This document shows positions 45,706-55,511 of a stretch of 64,000 nucleotides of DNA, piece after piece. Numbering within the stretch: position 1 is the first letter of the stretch; each line of letters begins with the position of its first letter. Source of the stretch: UBA6244 sp963676875 (GTDB lineage Bacteria; Bacteroidota; Bacteroidia; Bacteroidales; F082); the NCBI GenBank assembly GCA_963676875.1, contig OY781436.1, positions 4,092,001 to 4,156,000 on the forward strand. Direction: 5' to 3'. Under the pieces are notes generated by a model, which saw only the letters and a list, made by a program, of their open reading frames with translations, made no database searches and had not been told where the DNA came from. The translations under genes were made by a program, and so were the position numbers.

Positions 45706-46614
45706 TTACGGCTTAACGCCTCGACTTTTTCTAATTTTAAGTTTACCAAAAGAGATCAGAACAACACCTGTCATGGTGAGTATTCCGCCCACAATTTGCC
45801 ATTGTGAAGGCAGTGAATTGAAATAGAAAAAGGCACCGCCAAGTACAAACAAGCTCCGCACACTTCTTACCATGGTGGCTTTAGACATTTCGATGTATTT
45901 GAGCGACATATATCCTAACATTCCTGTTAGAAACGGACCCAAAACTGAACCGATCAGGATGTTGTTAAACGCCGCGCTTTCGATGCGGAAAGGAATGTGG
46001 AGCACCATAACGGTGGCCAACGAGAGAACAAAAAGCATCAAAAGGCGTGCGGTGGCCAAATATGACGCATCCAGCGTTTTCATTTGTTTTTTGGCTACCA
46101 ACGTAGCAATGCTGTAGATGATACCCGAGAAAATTACGTATTGGGTACCGTTAACAAATATACTATCAGCTTCCATCACACCCGTTACACTTATTAGCAC
46201 CGCTCCTGCAAGGGTAATGGCCATGCCAAAAAACTCGATACCATTAAATTTTTCTTTAAGTATCAAAATACCCAAACCTACCACAAACAAGGGGTTGATG
46301 TTGGCCAAAAAAGATACCACGGCTGGATTTTCAACCGTTTTGATGGCCATGAAAAAGAACATGGTGCCAAACATTTCCAGAAATGAAATCAATAGCAGGT
46401 TCCACCAGTTACGGGCATTCATGGTTTTGGCCTTTTTGTATTTTTTAAAGGAGAAAAAATATATGAGGTTCCACAGGATGCCCAACCCGAACCAATACAT
46501 GCCAAATTGTGCCAGATGTACTTCATTTAAAGCGGCTTTGCTAAAAATATACACGTTGCTGATGGATAGTGCCGCTGCTATGGCGAGCAAAATTCCTTTG
46601 GTATTGTTGGTCAT
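45706..46614 (-). CDS. EamA/DMT family transporter
   Basis: 302 residues with ten membrane spans arranged as two EamA repeats (each about 140 residues; GMYWFGLGILWNL and SVLGPFLTGMLGYMSL at the repeat ends). DMT permeases export or import small metabolites; substrate unknown. Eleven bases after the flippase gene, hence probably one operon. Confidence 0.88.
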   Translation of the reverse strand: MTNNTKGILLAIAAALSISNVYIFSKAALNEVHLAQFGMYWFGLGILWNLIYFFSFKKYKKAKTMNARNWWNLLLISFLEMFGTMFFFMAIKTVENPAVVSFLANINPLFVVGLGILILKEKFNGIEFFGMAITLAGAVLISVTGVMEADSIFVNGTQYVIFSGIIYSIATLVAKKQMKTLDASYLATARLLMLFVLSLATVMVLHIPFRIESAAFNNILIGSVLGPFLTGMLGYMSLKYIEMSKATMVRSVRSLFVLGGAFFYFNSLPSQWQIVGGILTMTGVVLISFGKLKIRKSRGVKP

Positions 46615-46625
46615 GGGCTGAGTTC

Positions 46626-47921
46626 TTATTTTTTAGAAAGGGCAGTTCGGAGCATACTTTTAATGGCCAGAAAATCAGTTTTGTCCGGAATCCATTCCCT
46701 CCAGGTGGTTTGGGTGGCGCGTTGAAACAGGATGTATTGTATCAGTACAGTGGTGGAATAGCTTAGCGAGGCAGTGATAGCTGCACCCGTATAACCAAGC
46801 GCCGGGATAAGCAACCATACGGCTACCAAGGTAACTACCATTCCGGCGGCATTCACTTGCATACTCACCTTGGGTTTACCTATTCCTGCAAAATATCCAC
46901 TGAAGATGGTGTTTGCTGCCAGGGCGATAACAGCCGGGCTAAGTGCCAGAATAATGGTTTTCAGGTCGGAAAAATCTTTTTTGAAAATTAGTATATAAAC
47001 ATCGGTGGGGATGATTAGCAATACAATTAATGCAAGTAGTGTCACCATCACCGAAAGTTTCATCAATCGGATGGTTAGTTGCCTGGAATAGTCGGCATCA
47101 TCGTGACTGGCAATGGCCGAAAATTGAACCAACGAAATACTTTGACCGATAAGCCGCAATCCCTCAGTAAGTTGCACCCCGGCACCATATATGCCAACTG
47201 CAGAAGTACCTGAAATGGCCTTTAAAACCCAAAAGGAAAAACGTTTGTTTCCAATATGTAATACATTGGCTACCTGACTGATAAACCCGTATTTGATGAC
47301 TTCCTTTGTGGCTTCCAACCAAGGGAGACCAGAATGGCTTTTTATTCCTCCTCCGATGGCTAAAAACCCCAGCAATGCACCAGTAGCATACGACATATAC
47401 ATGCTGTGCACAAAGGATTGAATTGTTTTTTGCTCGAAATAATAGAATTGACACATCACCGAAATAAATAGCACCGTAATTTGCACCATGAAAATGGTAT
47501 TGTATATTTTAATGCGTGTTTGCCCAATGAGCAGGTTGTAATGGGTGAGCATCAGGGCGTTGAGCAGCGAAAGAAAAAGAATGTCGTATGCAAATCCTTG
47601 TGGTACTACTAAATTGAATATTTTGGGACAAGCCTGAGGAGCTATCCAAACAATTCCCAGATAAAACAGCAGAATAATTGCAATCCAACCATAGGCGGGC
47701 AATAGCAAGTGGGAGAGTGGCTTACGCGAAGCAAAATAAATAATACCACTTCCTGCTACCAAATCAATAAACAACTGAAGAATGGTGATGGCCAAAATTA
47801 TCAGGCTGATGGTACCAAACCCGGAACTACCCAATTCGCTCGTAAGGACGATGAGTATCATCAGGTTGAACACTGCGTTGAGCATTCGGGTTCCGGTGGT
47901 TCCGAGAATCTTGTTTATCAT
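46626..47921 (-). CDS. Second polysaccharide flippase (Wzx-like, MOP superfamily)
   Basis: About 431 residues and 12 membrane spans, beginning MINKILGTTGTRMLNAVFNLM, typical for MOP/Wzx flippases. It is distinct from the EPS-operon Wzx. The ATG at 47921 is chosen; an upstream extension to 47999 would cross the -7 element TATTTTTG (minus, 47935-47942). Divergent from the GT2 fusion gene, which suggests a second lipid-linked glycan pathway. Confidence 0.85.
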   Translation of the reverse strand: MINKILGTTGTRMLNAVFNLMILIVLTSELGSSGFGTISLIILAITILQLFIDLVAGSGIIYFASRKPLSHLLLPAYGWIAIILLFYLGIVWIAPQACPKIFNLVVPQGFAYDILFLSLLNALMLTHYNLLIGQTRIKIYNTIFMVQITVLFISVMCQFYYFEQKTIQSFVHSMYMSYATGALLGFLAIGGGIKSHSGLPWLEATKEVIKYGFISQVANVLHIGNKRFSFWVLKAISGTSAVGIYGAGVQLTEGLRLIGQSISLVQFSAIASHDDADYSRQLTIRLMKLSVMVTLLALIVLLIIPTDVYILIFKKDFSDLKTIILALSPAVIALAANTIFSGYFAGIGKPKVSMQVNAAGMVVTLVAVWLLIPALGYTGAAITASLSYSTTVLIQYILFQRATQTTWREWIPDKTDFLAIKSMLRTALSKK

Positions 47922-47934
47922 AAAATAATAAACG

Positions 47935-47942
47935 CAAAAATA
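47935..47942 (-). promoter_or_regulatory. -7 promoter element of flippase-EamA operon
   Basis: Minus-strand TATTTTTG, 13 bases before the start; it lies back-to-back with the TAATTTTG (47969-47976) that probably serves the divergent gene. Confidence 0.45.
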
Positions 47943-48026
47943 AACATTATCACAATGCGTTAGTTTGTTAATTTTGTGCTTTGCTTTGCCATAAGCCAAT
48001 TATTGATAAATCAGTTACCCCTGTCG

Positions 48027-49988
48027 ATGAAACTATCTGTAATCATTGTCAATTATAATGTGGAATATTTTCTGGAACAATGCCTGTATTCGGTTCGGAA
48101 AGCTGTTCAGGGTATTGATTCAGAGGTAATTGTGGTTGATAACAACAGCATCGATGGCTCCAATGGCATGGTGGAAAAAAAGTTCCCCGAAGTGCAGTTG
48201 ATTGCCAATAAAAACAATGTGGGATTTTCCAAGGCAAACAATCAGGGTATCAGGATATCGCAAGGAGAGTACGTGTTGTTGCTCAATCCCGACACGGTGG
48301 TTGAGGACGATACCTTTAGTAAAATAATCGGCTTTATGGACAGCCATCCCGATGCCGGAGCCCTGGGGGTAAAAATGGTGGATGGAGCCGGAAATTTCTT
48401 GCCCGAATCCAAAAGAGGTCTTCCAACCCCCATCACTTCCTTTTACAAAATGTTCGGGTTGAGTAGCTTATTCCCTCATAGCAAACGTTTTGCACGTTAC
48501 CATCTGGGACATCTCGATAAGGACCAAATACATGAGGTGGAAATTTTGGCCGGAGCCTTTATGCTGTTACGAAAATCTGTACTGGATGAAATCGGATTAC
48601 TTGATGAAACCTTTTTTATGTACGGCGAAGACATCGACCTGAGTTATCGCGTAATAAAGGCCGGATACAAGAACTACTATTTTCCTGAGACACGCATCAT
48701 ACATTATAAAGGTGAAAGCACTAAAAAGGGAAGTGTAAATTATGTGTTGGTATTTTACCAAGCCATGTTGATTTTTGCAAACAAACATTTTTCGGAGAAA
48801 AATGCTCGCTTATACACTGCCCTGATTAACATGGCCATTTATTTCAGGGCTTTTTTATCGTTATTGTCACGATTTTGGGATAGGTTATTTCTGCCATTTC
48901 TTGATGCTATTTTGCTCTTTGGCGGTATTTTCATGATTAAAGAGGTTTGGGGGCGCGGCATGATATATGAAAGTGGGGGCGATTATCCGTCCACCTTTAT
49001 TTACTACGTGATGCCTGCCTATGTGCTGACTTGGTTGTTATCGGTTTTTTTTACCGGAGGGTACGACCGTCCTGTAAAAATACTGACGGCCATTAAAGGG
49101 ATGCTGGCCGGAACTGTTATTATATTGGTGTTTTACGCCCTGTTGCCAGAGTGGTTGAGGTTTTCACGAGCATTGATACTACTCGGAACCCTTTGGGGAG
49201 TGATGGCATTGCCCGCTATCAGATTGATTTTGGCTGGTCTTGGGGTGTCGTGGGTGCGCGTGGGTGATGAGGAAGCCAAACGTTTTTTGGTGATTGGTGA
49301 TAAAGAGGAAGCTCAGCGGGTGTCCGATTTGCTCTATGGATCGTATATTCGTCCCTCCTTTGTGGGGTGGGTTTCAGCCAACGACCGATTGAGTTCCGAA
49401 AAGAACTTTATTGGCAATATTTCGCAAGTAGTTGACATTGTGCGTATTTACAGGATCAGCGAAGTGGTCTTTTGTTCAAAAAGTATTCCTCATCAGGTAA
49501 TTATCGATAAAATGACCGAATGGAAGAGTGCTCAGGTAGCCTATAAAATAGCGCCTGAAGACAGCCTCTCCATCATCGGCAGTAATAGCATTCATACCCA
49601 AGGAGACTTATATACCATTGATATACATGCAGTTGATAGTGTGGCCAACCGACGAAACAAACGTTTGATGGACTTGTTGATGGCTTTGCTATTTTTGGCC
49701 GTAAGCCCTGCGATGGCATGGTTTATAAAATCGCCGACAGGGTTTATTTCCAACTGTTTAAGCGTTATTTTCGGGTACAAAAGCTGGGTGGGGTATTGTC
49801 CAATGGAAAAACCTGTTTATCAGCTACCCAGAATAAAAAAGGGAGTACTCAATCCTATCAATGCCATGAAACACAAGGCTCATTCGCCTGAAACCATCAC
49901 CAACCTGAATTTGTTGTATGCCCGCGATTATCGTGTTTGGAAGGACTTAAACATTATTTTCTATGCCGTTCGCGACCTTGGAAATTAG
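48027..49988 (+). CDS. GT2 glycosyltransferase fused to decayed polyprenyl phosphoglycosyltransferase
   Basis: 653 residues. Residues 1-280 are a GT2 GT-A domain (SVIIVNYNVEYFLEQ, VDNNSIDGS, LLNPDTVV, FFMYGEDIDLSYR). From about 285 come five membrane spans and a Rossmann-like CoA_binding_3 segment (FLVIGDKEEAQRV), as in WbaP/WcaJ polyprenyl-phosphate sugar transferases. The last 110 residues begin as a sugar-transferase domain does (RNKRLMDLLMALLFLAVSP) and end like one (QLPRIKKGVL, NLLYARDYRVWKDL), but the catalytic core with the KFRSM and DELPQ motifs is missing. The ATG at 48027 is chosen over the GTG at 47976, which overlaps the -7 element. Confidence 0.85.
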   Translation: MKLSVIIVNYNVEYFLEQCLYSVRKAVQGIDSEVIVVDNNSIDGSNGMVEKKFPEVQLIANKNNVGFSKANNQGIRISQGEYVLLLNPDTVVEDDTFSKIIGFMDSHPDAGALGVKMVDGAGNFLPESKRGLPTPITSFYKMFGLSSLFPHSKRFARYHLGHLDKDQIHEVEILAGAFMLLRKSVLDEIGLLDETFFMYGEDIDLSYRVIKAGYKNYYFPETRIIHYKGESTKKGSVNYVLVFYQAMLIFANKHFSEKNARLYTALINMAIYFRAFLSLLSRFWDRLFLPFLDAILLFGGIFMIKEVWGRGMIYESGGDYPSTFIYYVMPAYVLTWLLSVFFTGGYDRPVKILTAIKGMLAGTVIILVFYALLPEWLRFSRALILLGTLWGVMALPAIRLILAGLGVSWVRVGDEEAKRFLVIGDKEEAQRVSDLLYGSYIRPSFVGWVSANDRLSSEKNFIGNISQVVDIVRIYRISEVVFCSKSIPHQVIIDKMTEWKSAQVAYKIAPEDSLSIIGSNSIHTQGDLYTIDIHAVDSVANRRNKRLMDLLMALLFLAVSPAMAWFIKSPTGFISNCLSVIFGYKSWVGYCPMEKPVYQLPRIKKGVLNPINAMKHKAHSPETITNLNLLYARDYRVWKDLNIIFYAVRDLGN

Positions 49989-50093
49989 CAGCGCAATCGA
50001 TTGATTAAGCATTGTAAAGCCTTAGCAAGGTAGGAATACCGAAATTTGATTTGTAGAATTGAACTGGATTTTTAAAACCAGTTAAAAATAGCT

Positions 50094-50101
50094 TACTTTT
50101 G
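50094..50101 (+). promoter_or_regulatory. -7 promoter element of nusB
   Basis: TACTTTTG, 34 bases before the ATG; it matches TAnnTTTG. Confidence 0.5.
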
Positions 50102-50135
50102 CAGCTGCTAAGGAAAGTTCATTTATCGCATATTT

Positions 50136-51095
50136 ATGTTATATCGCAGACATTTAAGAATTAAAGCTCTTCAGGCGCTTTATTCATGGTTTACGGGAAG
50201 TACCGAGGACTTGCCATCCGGTGAAAAACAGTTGCTTCAGAGTATAACTAAAATCTACGAACTTTTTATTTGGCAACTATCTTTTATTCTTGAGGTGCGC
50301 AGTTTTGCTGAAGTAAGAATTGAAGAAAACAAGCAGAAATTTTACCCCACCGATGAAGACTTAAACCCACGGTTGAATTTTATCCATAACCAGCTATTAT
50401 TAGCGCTGGAGGAGAATATCGATTACAAGCGTAAAGCATCGGCTTTCAAGGTTAACTGGGGAGGTCAGGATGAGATGGTGAGGAAGTTTTATAATACCTT
50501 GCGTGATCAAGATTTTTATCAAATATACATTGAAAATCAGTATATTACTTTAGAAGATGACAAGCGTTTCCTGATAAAGGTGGTTGATTTGGTTTTGGCG
50601 AATTTTGATTTGCTTAAATCGTTTTATGAAGAAAAAAGCGTCCATTTCACCGATGGCTACGACCTTGTGTCTATTCTTTTGTTGAAATTTATCGATACTT
50701 TTTCCGGCAATTTTGAGACTACCACACCACTGCCCGATATTTATAAAACAGAGAATGGTACCCGTGAGGAGGATATGCAGTTTGTGAAGAAGTTATATCG
50801 CTACGTTATTACCCATGACGATGAGGCCACCGAAATCCTTAAACTGAAAACCAATAATTGGGAATACGACCGGGTGCCACTCATGGACTTGATTTTGTTG
50901 AAGATGGCCATGGTGGAACTGCAGGAAATGGAAACTATTCCTGTAAAAGTAACGCTGAACGAATACATTGAGCTGGCAAAGTACTTCAGCACACGCAACA
51001 GCAAGACCTTTGTAAACGGTGTTCTTGACAGGCTCATCCGTGAATTTAAGGAAGAAGGAAAAATTAACAAGATTGGTCGTGGGCTGATTGATTGA
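50136..51095 (+). CDS. nusB: Transcription antitermination factor NusB
   Basis: 319 residues. NusB core at the start (MLYRRHLRIKALQALYSW) and end (YDRVPLMDLILLKMAMVEL, KVTLNEYIELAKYFSTRNSKTFVNGVLDRL), with an approximately 150-residue extra helical segment between, which is usual for Bacteroidota. NusB with NusE binds boxA in rRNA transcripts. Alone; ends convergent to the PAS kinase gene. Confidence 0.95.
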   Translation: MLYRRHLRIKALQALYSWFTGSTEDLPSGEKQLLQSITKIYELFIWQLSFILEVRSFAEVRIEENKQKFYPTDEDLNPRLNFIHNQLLLALEENIDYKRKASAFKVNWGGQDEMVRKFYNTLRDQDFYQIYIENQYITLEDDKRFLIKVVDLVLANFDLLKSFYEEKSVHFTDGYDLVSILLLKFIDTFSGNFETTTPLPDIYKTENGTREEDMQFVKKLYRYVITHDDEATEILKLKTNNWEYDRVPLMDLILLKMAMVELQEMETIPVKVTLNEYIELAKYFSTRNSKTFVNGVLDRLIREFKEEGKINKIGRGLID

Positions 51096-51191
51096 TCATC
51101 AGTAATGCGCCATGATACATATTCATGCTGACCAGTCAGTGTATCTCCTGAAAAAACAACCAAAAAAACAAAGCCCTCAAAATTTGTCTAT

Positions 51192-54100
51192 TCATTCACG
51201 GCCATTATCTTGTGCAAAATACCTGTTGATCATTTCCTCAAACTGATCTCTGTTAATGGGTTTGGATAAATAATCGTTACATCCGGCTTCAAGTGCTTTT
51301 TCTCTGTCACCTGTTAATCCAAAGGCTGTTTCTGCAATAATCACAACTTCCTGATTAAAAGCTCTGATTTTCCTGGTCGCCTCTAAACCATTCATTCCAG
51401 GCATGCGGACATCCATTAAAATGAGATCCAGCTCCGGATTGTTTCGGCATACATTGACGGCCTCAATTCCTGACGTTACTTTGATAATTTTTTTTGCAAA
51501 GGGTTTGACAATGATTGAAATAAACATTTCAGAGGCCTCATCGTCTTCGGCTAGTAGTACGGTAAGTTTCCTGGGGAGAAAGGCGGTTGCAGGGCGTGAG
51601 TTTTGACTATCTTTTTGAGCGTCAGTTGGTTGATTTTCCGGGTTAGGAATGGTAAAGATAAATTTGGATCCTGTACCGGCCTGACTTTCAACCCAAATTT
51701 TTCCTCCAAGCAATTCTACAAATGCTTTGGAAATGGATAGTCCAAGTCCTGCACCTTCGTAGTTGCGTGTGAGCGATTCGCTTCCCTGCCTGAAACGTTC
51801 GAAAACAACATCTAGTTTGTCAGCATCAATGCCCGAACCAGTATCTGTTACCGAAAATTCGATGGCGTCCTGCTTATTGATACAGTTCACCTCTATATAA
51901 CCTTCCTGAGTAAACTTAATGGCATTCTTTACCAGGTTTGTGAGAATGGCTATTAGTTTTTCAGCATCAGTATTAATGGTCAAATTTTTGTTGCTAAGGT
52001 TGTTGTTAACTTTGAATGTGAGGCCTTTTTTGTTTATTTCAGGTAAGAAAAAGTCGTGAATATATTTCAACTGATTTTTCAAGTTGGTTTGTTGTAGACT
52101 AACTTCCATTTGTCCTGCTTCCACTTTTGAAATGCTGATGATATCGTTGATTATGTTGAGCATACGAGTCCCGCTTTTCTCGATGATATCGATGTATTGC
52201 TGCTGAGTTTCCCCTTTGAGCCGAGGCTCTTTTAATAAGCTGGTGAACCCCAAAATACCGTTCATGGGTGTTCTGATTTCATGACTCATGTTGGCGAGGA
52301 AGGCAGATTTCAATCGATCGCTTTCTTCGGCTCGTTCTTTGGCAGCCATCATCTCTAGTGTAGCTTTCCGTATTTCTGTATAGTTATGAAAAGTAGTAAC
52401 CACTTGAAATGGTTTCTTTTCGTTGTCTTTAAAACGAGGTAGTGCGTTGATGTTGATCCAGATATAGTCGTTGAGTCGCTCATTGAATACCCCCATTCGG
52501 GCATTATAAACAGGTTTTCCGGTAGCCAATGCCAACATAGAAGGGTGGGTGCTGCCGATATATTCTGAACCATCTTCGTGAATGGATTTCCATCTTTTAT
52601 CCGTTGAAGATCGCTCATAAATTTGTTCTTCGTTTAAACCCAATATTTCTTCTGCAGCTTTGTTTGCATAGAGTATATTACCTTTAGTGTCTTGATAAAC
52701 AACACCTTGAATCATATTATCGAACAAAAACTTAAGCTTTTCTTCACTCTCTTTGATGGTATGTTCATCTTGTTTTTGGCGAGTAATATCGCGAAACTCA
52801 ACAGCTCTGACAGGTTTACCTTTGTAGGGGATGTTCCGGGCTTCCAGACGCAAATAGTATTCTTCTCCATCTTTACGTAAGCCCATCACTTCATAGGGTT
52901 TCTGGAATCCGGTTGTGATTTTTTTTCTTACTTCATCACGGTATTTCTCAGCAACTAGGAGCAATCCGTCCATTGCGATGAGTTCGTCAAAGGAATATCC
53001 GCTTATTTCGGAAAGTCCCTGATTACAATCGAGTATAATACCTTGATCGTGAATGGCAATACCACCAAAGGATGCATTATGAAGTGCTTTGAACCGGAGT
53101 TCGCTTTCCTCTGCATTCCTTTTAGCTTGTTTCAGATTTTCAATAAACGTGTCTTTTTCCAGAATCCTCCAAACCGCATCCATCAGCAAGGTAAGCTGAC
53201 GAATATCAGATTGTGTATAGTTTTCTGTTTTGTTGGCCACACCTACCACTGCAACAATTTTGTCGTCCATCATAACGGGGATAGTTAAAAACTTGCGTAA
53301 GGCCACATGTCCTTGGGGGGTGCCTTTTTTGTGAGGATTTTCAGCCGAGTAATCGTTGATAACAATGGGTTTTTTTTGTCGTACGGCTTCGCCCCAGCAT
53401 CCGGTTTTGTCGAGATCGTAAATTGTTTGTGGATTCATTACCTTACACTCGTCCATTACTTCTTTCGACCAACTGTTGAGGGTGAATTGTTGGGTTGTTT
53501 CGTTATAAAGGTAGATATATCCAATGCGGCTCGATGCAAGTTGAATGGCCTCAACAAGGCTATACTCCAGCAAATCCTGTCGATCCTTGTGCTTGTATTG
53601 GGAAACCCTCATCAGACTCTCCAATCGTTCATTTTGAAGTTCGATCTCCAGCATGGACTTTTCCTTAACCACGAGTAACTTTTCAAGGGTATCCTTAGAA
53701 ATTTCAAGTTCTGAGTTCAATTGCTGAAGTTCTTCGTTCAGTTGCAAATACTCTTCGGATTGAACTTCAATTTCTTCTTTCTGTTGTTGAAGGGATATTT
53801 CAGTGAGTTTACGTTCGGTTATATCGTTTAACGACCCAACGATAGCCACTGTTTTTCCGTTTTCCACCACTGGTGCTTCGCGCACTTCTACCCAAACTTT
53901 CTTACCCGATTTGTGCAGGAGTTCCAGCTCAAATGGCTGACGAGCAATACCTGTTTTGATGGCCAGATTGGTTTCCCGATATCCAAGCTCGTTAATGGGG
54001 TGATCTGTTGTAAATTGTGTCCATTTAATCTTGGCTTCGTCCACCTCATAACCCAGCACCGATTTTACTTGCGGACTCACATATTGAATGACGTGGTTGG

Positions 54101-55034
54101 TGTCGTGGCTATAAAACATGTTGGTGCTGTGGTTGAAAATATTCCTCAGCTGAATTTCGCTTTGTTTGATTGCCAGTTCATTATTCTTTTGTTCTGTGAT
54201 ATCGTATAATATGCCGGTCCAAAGTTTGTCGCCATTTTCGAGAATGCGTGGGTGAGATTCGAAGTGGAACCACTTTACCTGCTGCTTTACCAAAAAACGC
54301 CCTTCCCAGACAAAGGGGGTGAATTTGACATACGCCTCCAGGTTTTTAGCTGCAAATTGTTCTTTTTCATCAGGATGTACCAAACTGTGAATGATTCCCG
54401 GATCTTTTTCAAAGGTTTTCTTTTCTACTTGAAGCAAATTACAAAAATGTTCACTGACCATATCGACCACGTAAGGGGAAGTTTTGGACGCGGAATCCTT
54501 TTTTCTTTTGTTTACCTTGTCGGCGATGGTTCTGATTCGATAAAATCCTGCCGGTTGGTGATTCACCAGATCAAAAAATAGTTCATTCTCCTGTTTTAGC
54601 TCGTCTTCCAGATGTTTACGTTTGGTTATCTCATGAAAGAATGTAACAAAATATCCGGGTTCCGGACAAAACGCAGTAACGGAATACCATTTGTTGAGCT
54701 CTTGGGAATGGCTTTCAAAATTTACCTCTTGGCCGTTCAATGCTACATTTCCGTACAACCCAATCCAATCGGAAGAATCGTTTTCAATACCGGGAATAAC
54801 TTCTTTAACACGTTTGCCTATGATGCTTTTCTTTTTTAATCCGGTAAGCCTCTCGAAACTTTCATTTACGTCCAGAAAAATATAGTCAATTGGTTTTCCG
54901 ATATCATCGGTAACTATCTGATGATAAGCAAATCCGTTAAGCATTTTGCTGAACAACTGTTTGTAGTTAATTTCAAACTCTTTTTGTTTGGGCATCTTCA
55001 TTTTGTTGATGGATTGAGGAAAATGGGTAGCCAT
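51192..55034 (-). CDS. Large PAS/GAF hybrid histidine kinase
   Basis: 1280 residues with no clear membrane span, so probably cytosolic. In order: three PAS domains (about 30-140, 150-280, 290-410), a coiled-coil (415-475), a GAF domain (490-660, IGYIYLYNETTQQF ... FLTIPVMMDDKIVAVVGV), two PAS domains (670-790, 795-900), HisKA with LANMSHEIRTPMNG, HATPase (NAIKFTQEGYI, DTGSGI, GAGLGLSISKA) and a C-terminal REC with LILMDVRMPGMNG and LSKPIN. It signals through phospho-transfer to an unlinked partner; the only partner candidates in the window are the stand-alone receivers in the EPS operon. Confidence 0.93.
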   Translation of the reverse strand: MATHFPQSINKMKMPKQKEFEINYKQLFSKMLNGFAYHQIVTDDIGKPIDYIFLDVNESFERLTGLKKKSIIGKRVKEVIPGIENDSSDWIGLYGNVALNGQEVNFESHSQELNKWYSVTAFCPEPGYFVTFFHEITKRKHLEDELKQENELFFDLVNHQPAGFYRIRTIADKVNKRKKDSASKTSPYVVDMVSEHFCNLLQVEKKTFEKDPGIIHSLVHPDEKEQFAAKNLEAYVKFTPFVWEGRFLVKQQVKWFHFESHPRILENGDKLWTGILYDITEQKNNELAIKQSEIQLRNIFNHSTNMFYSHDTNHVIQYVSPQVKSVLGYEVDEAKIKWTQFTTDHPINELGYRETNLAIKTGIARQPFELELLHKSGKKVWVEVREAPVVENGKTVAIVGSLNDITERKLTEISLQQQKEEIEVQSEEYLQLNEELQQLNSELEISKDTLEKLLVVKEKSMLEIELQNERLESLMRVSQYKHKDRQDLLEYSLVEAIQLASSRIGYIYLYNETTQQFTLNSWSKEVMDECKVMNPQTIYDLDKTGCWGEAVRQKKPIVINDYSAENPHKKGTPQGHVALRKFLTIPVMMDDKIVAVVGVANKTENYTQSDIRQLTLLMDAVWRILEKDTFIENLKQAKRNAEESELRFKALHNASFGGIAIHDQGIILDCNQGLSEISGYSFDELIAMDGLLLVAEKYRDEVRKKITTGFQKPYEVMGLRKDGEEYYLRLEARNIPYKGKPVRAVEFRDITRQKQDEHTIKESEEKLKFLFDNMIQGVVYQDTKGNILYANKAAEEILGLNEEQIYERSSTDKRWKSIHEDGSEYIGSTHPSMLALATGKPVYNARMGVFNERLNDYIWININALPRFKDNEKKPFQVVTTFHNYTEIRKATLEMMAAKERAEESDRLKSAFLANMSHEIRTPMNGILGFTSLLKEPRLKGETQQQYIDIIEKSGTRMLNIINDIISISKVEAGQMEVSLQQTNLKNQLKYIHDFFLPEINKKGLTFKVNNNLSNKNLTINTDAEKLIAILTNLVKNAIKFTQEGYIEVNCINKQDAIEFSVTDTGSGIDADKLDVVFERFRQGSESLTRNYEGAGLGLSISKAFVELLGGKIWVESQAGTGSKFIFTIPNPENQPTDAQKDSQNSRPATAFLPRKLTVLLAEDDEASEMFISIIVKPFAKKIIKVTSGIEAVNVCRNNPELDLILMDVRMPGMNGLEATRKIRAFNQEVVIIAETAFGLTGDREKALEAGCNDYLSKPINRDQFEEMINRYFAQDNGRE

Positions 55035-55511
55035 GCCATTGGCGTATTGTTAATTTTAATGACGTTCCTAATTTGAGCAACCAATGTTGTAATTTCATCA
55101 GCACTTTTGTCTGTGATAATTATTTCATTTGACTTTTTTTCCATATGGTCGTCCTGAAGGTTAGTAAACATTTTTGCATCTAAGAACAAACATTAAATAG
55201 GTAGAATTATCGAGCCGGCAATATGTATATAAATTTATACTTGCAATAATGCTAAGTCCAATGTGTTCTGCATGCAAGCCAACACTCAATCAAAGAGATC
55301 GCATGTGTGTATTTGATGTATTGTCGGGGCCAATTTTTAAAATGCGTTATTTTACATAATGGATAACACCTCCCCAAAGGTACAATAAAAACCATTCGTA
55401 CATAAAGTGATATTAAAAACTTGTATTCCGTTCAGGGTTCCGCTTTTTTAGTTCAATGAACGGGATAAAAGCACTACAATGTTGGTGCTAAGCTCATTGG
55501 CCACAAGTTGT
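55035..55511. other. Intergenic region between the two PAS kinases
   Basis: 477 AT-rich bases. A 48-codon minus-strand frame (54998-55144) overlaps the kinase start and is not well supported. I see no terminator hairpin and no clear -7 element. Confidence 0.3.

Noticed and set aside
54998..55144. 48-codon minus-strand frame (start MEKKSNEIII) at the front of the PAS kinase gene
   Set aside because: It overlaps the kinase start, has no family and no clear promoter; it could be a leader peptide but support is too weak.
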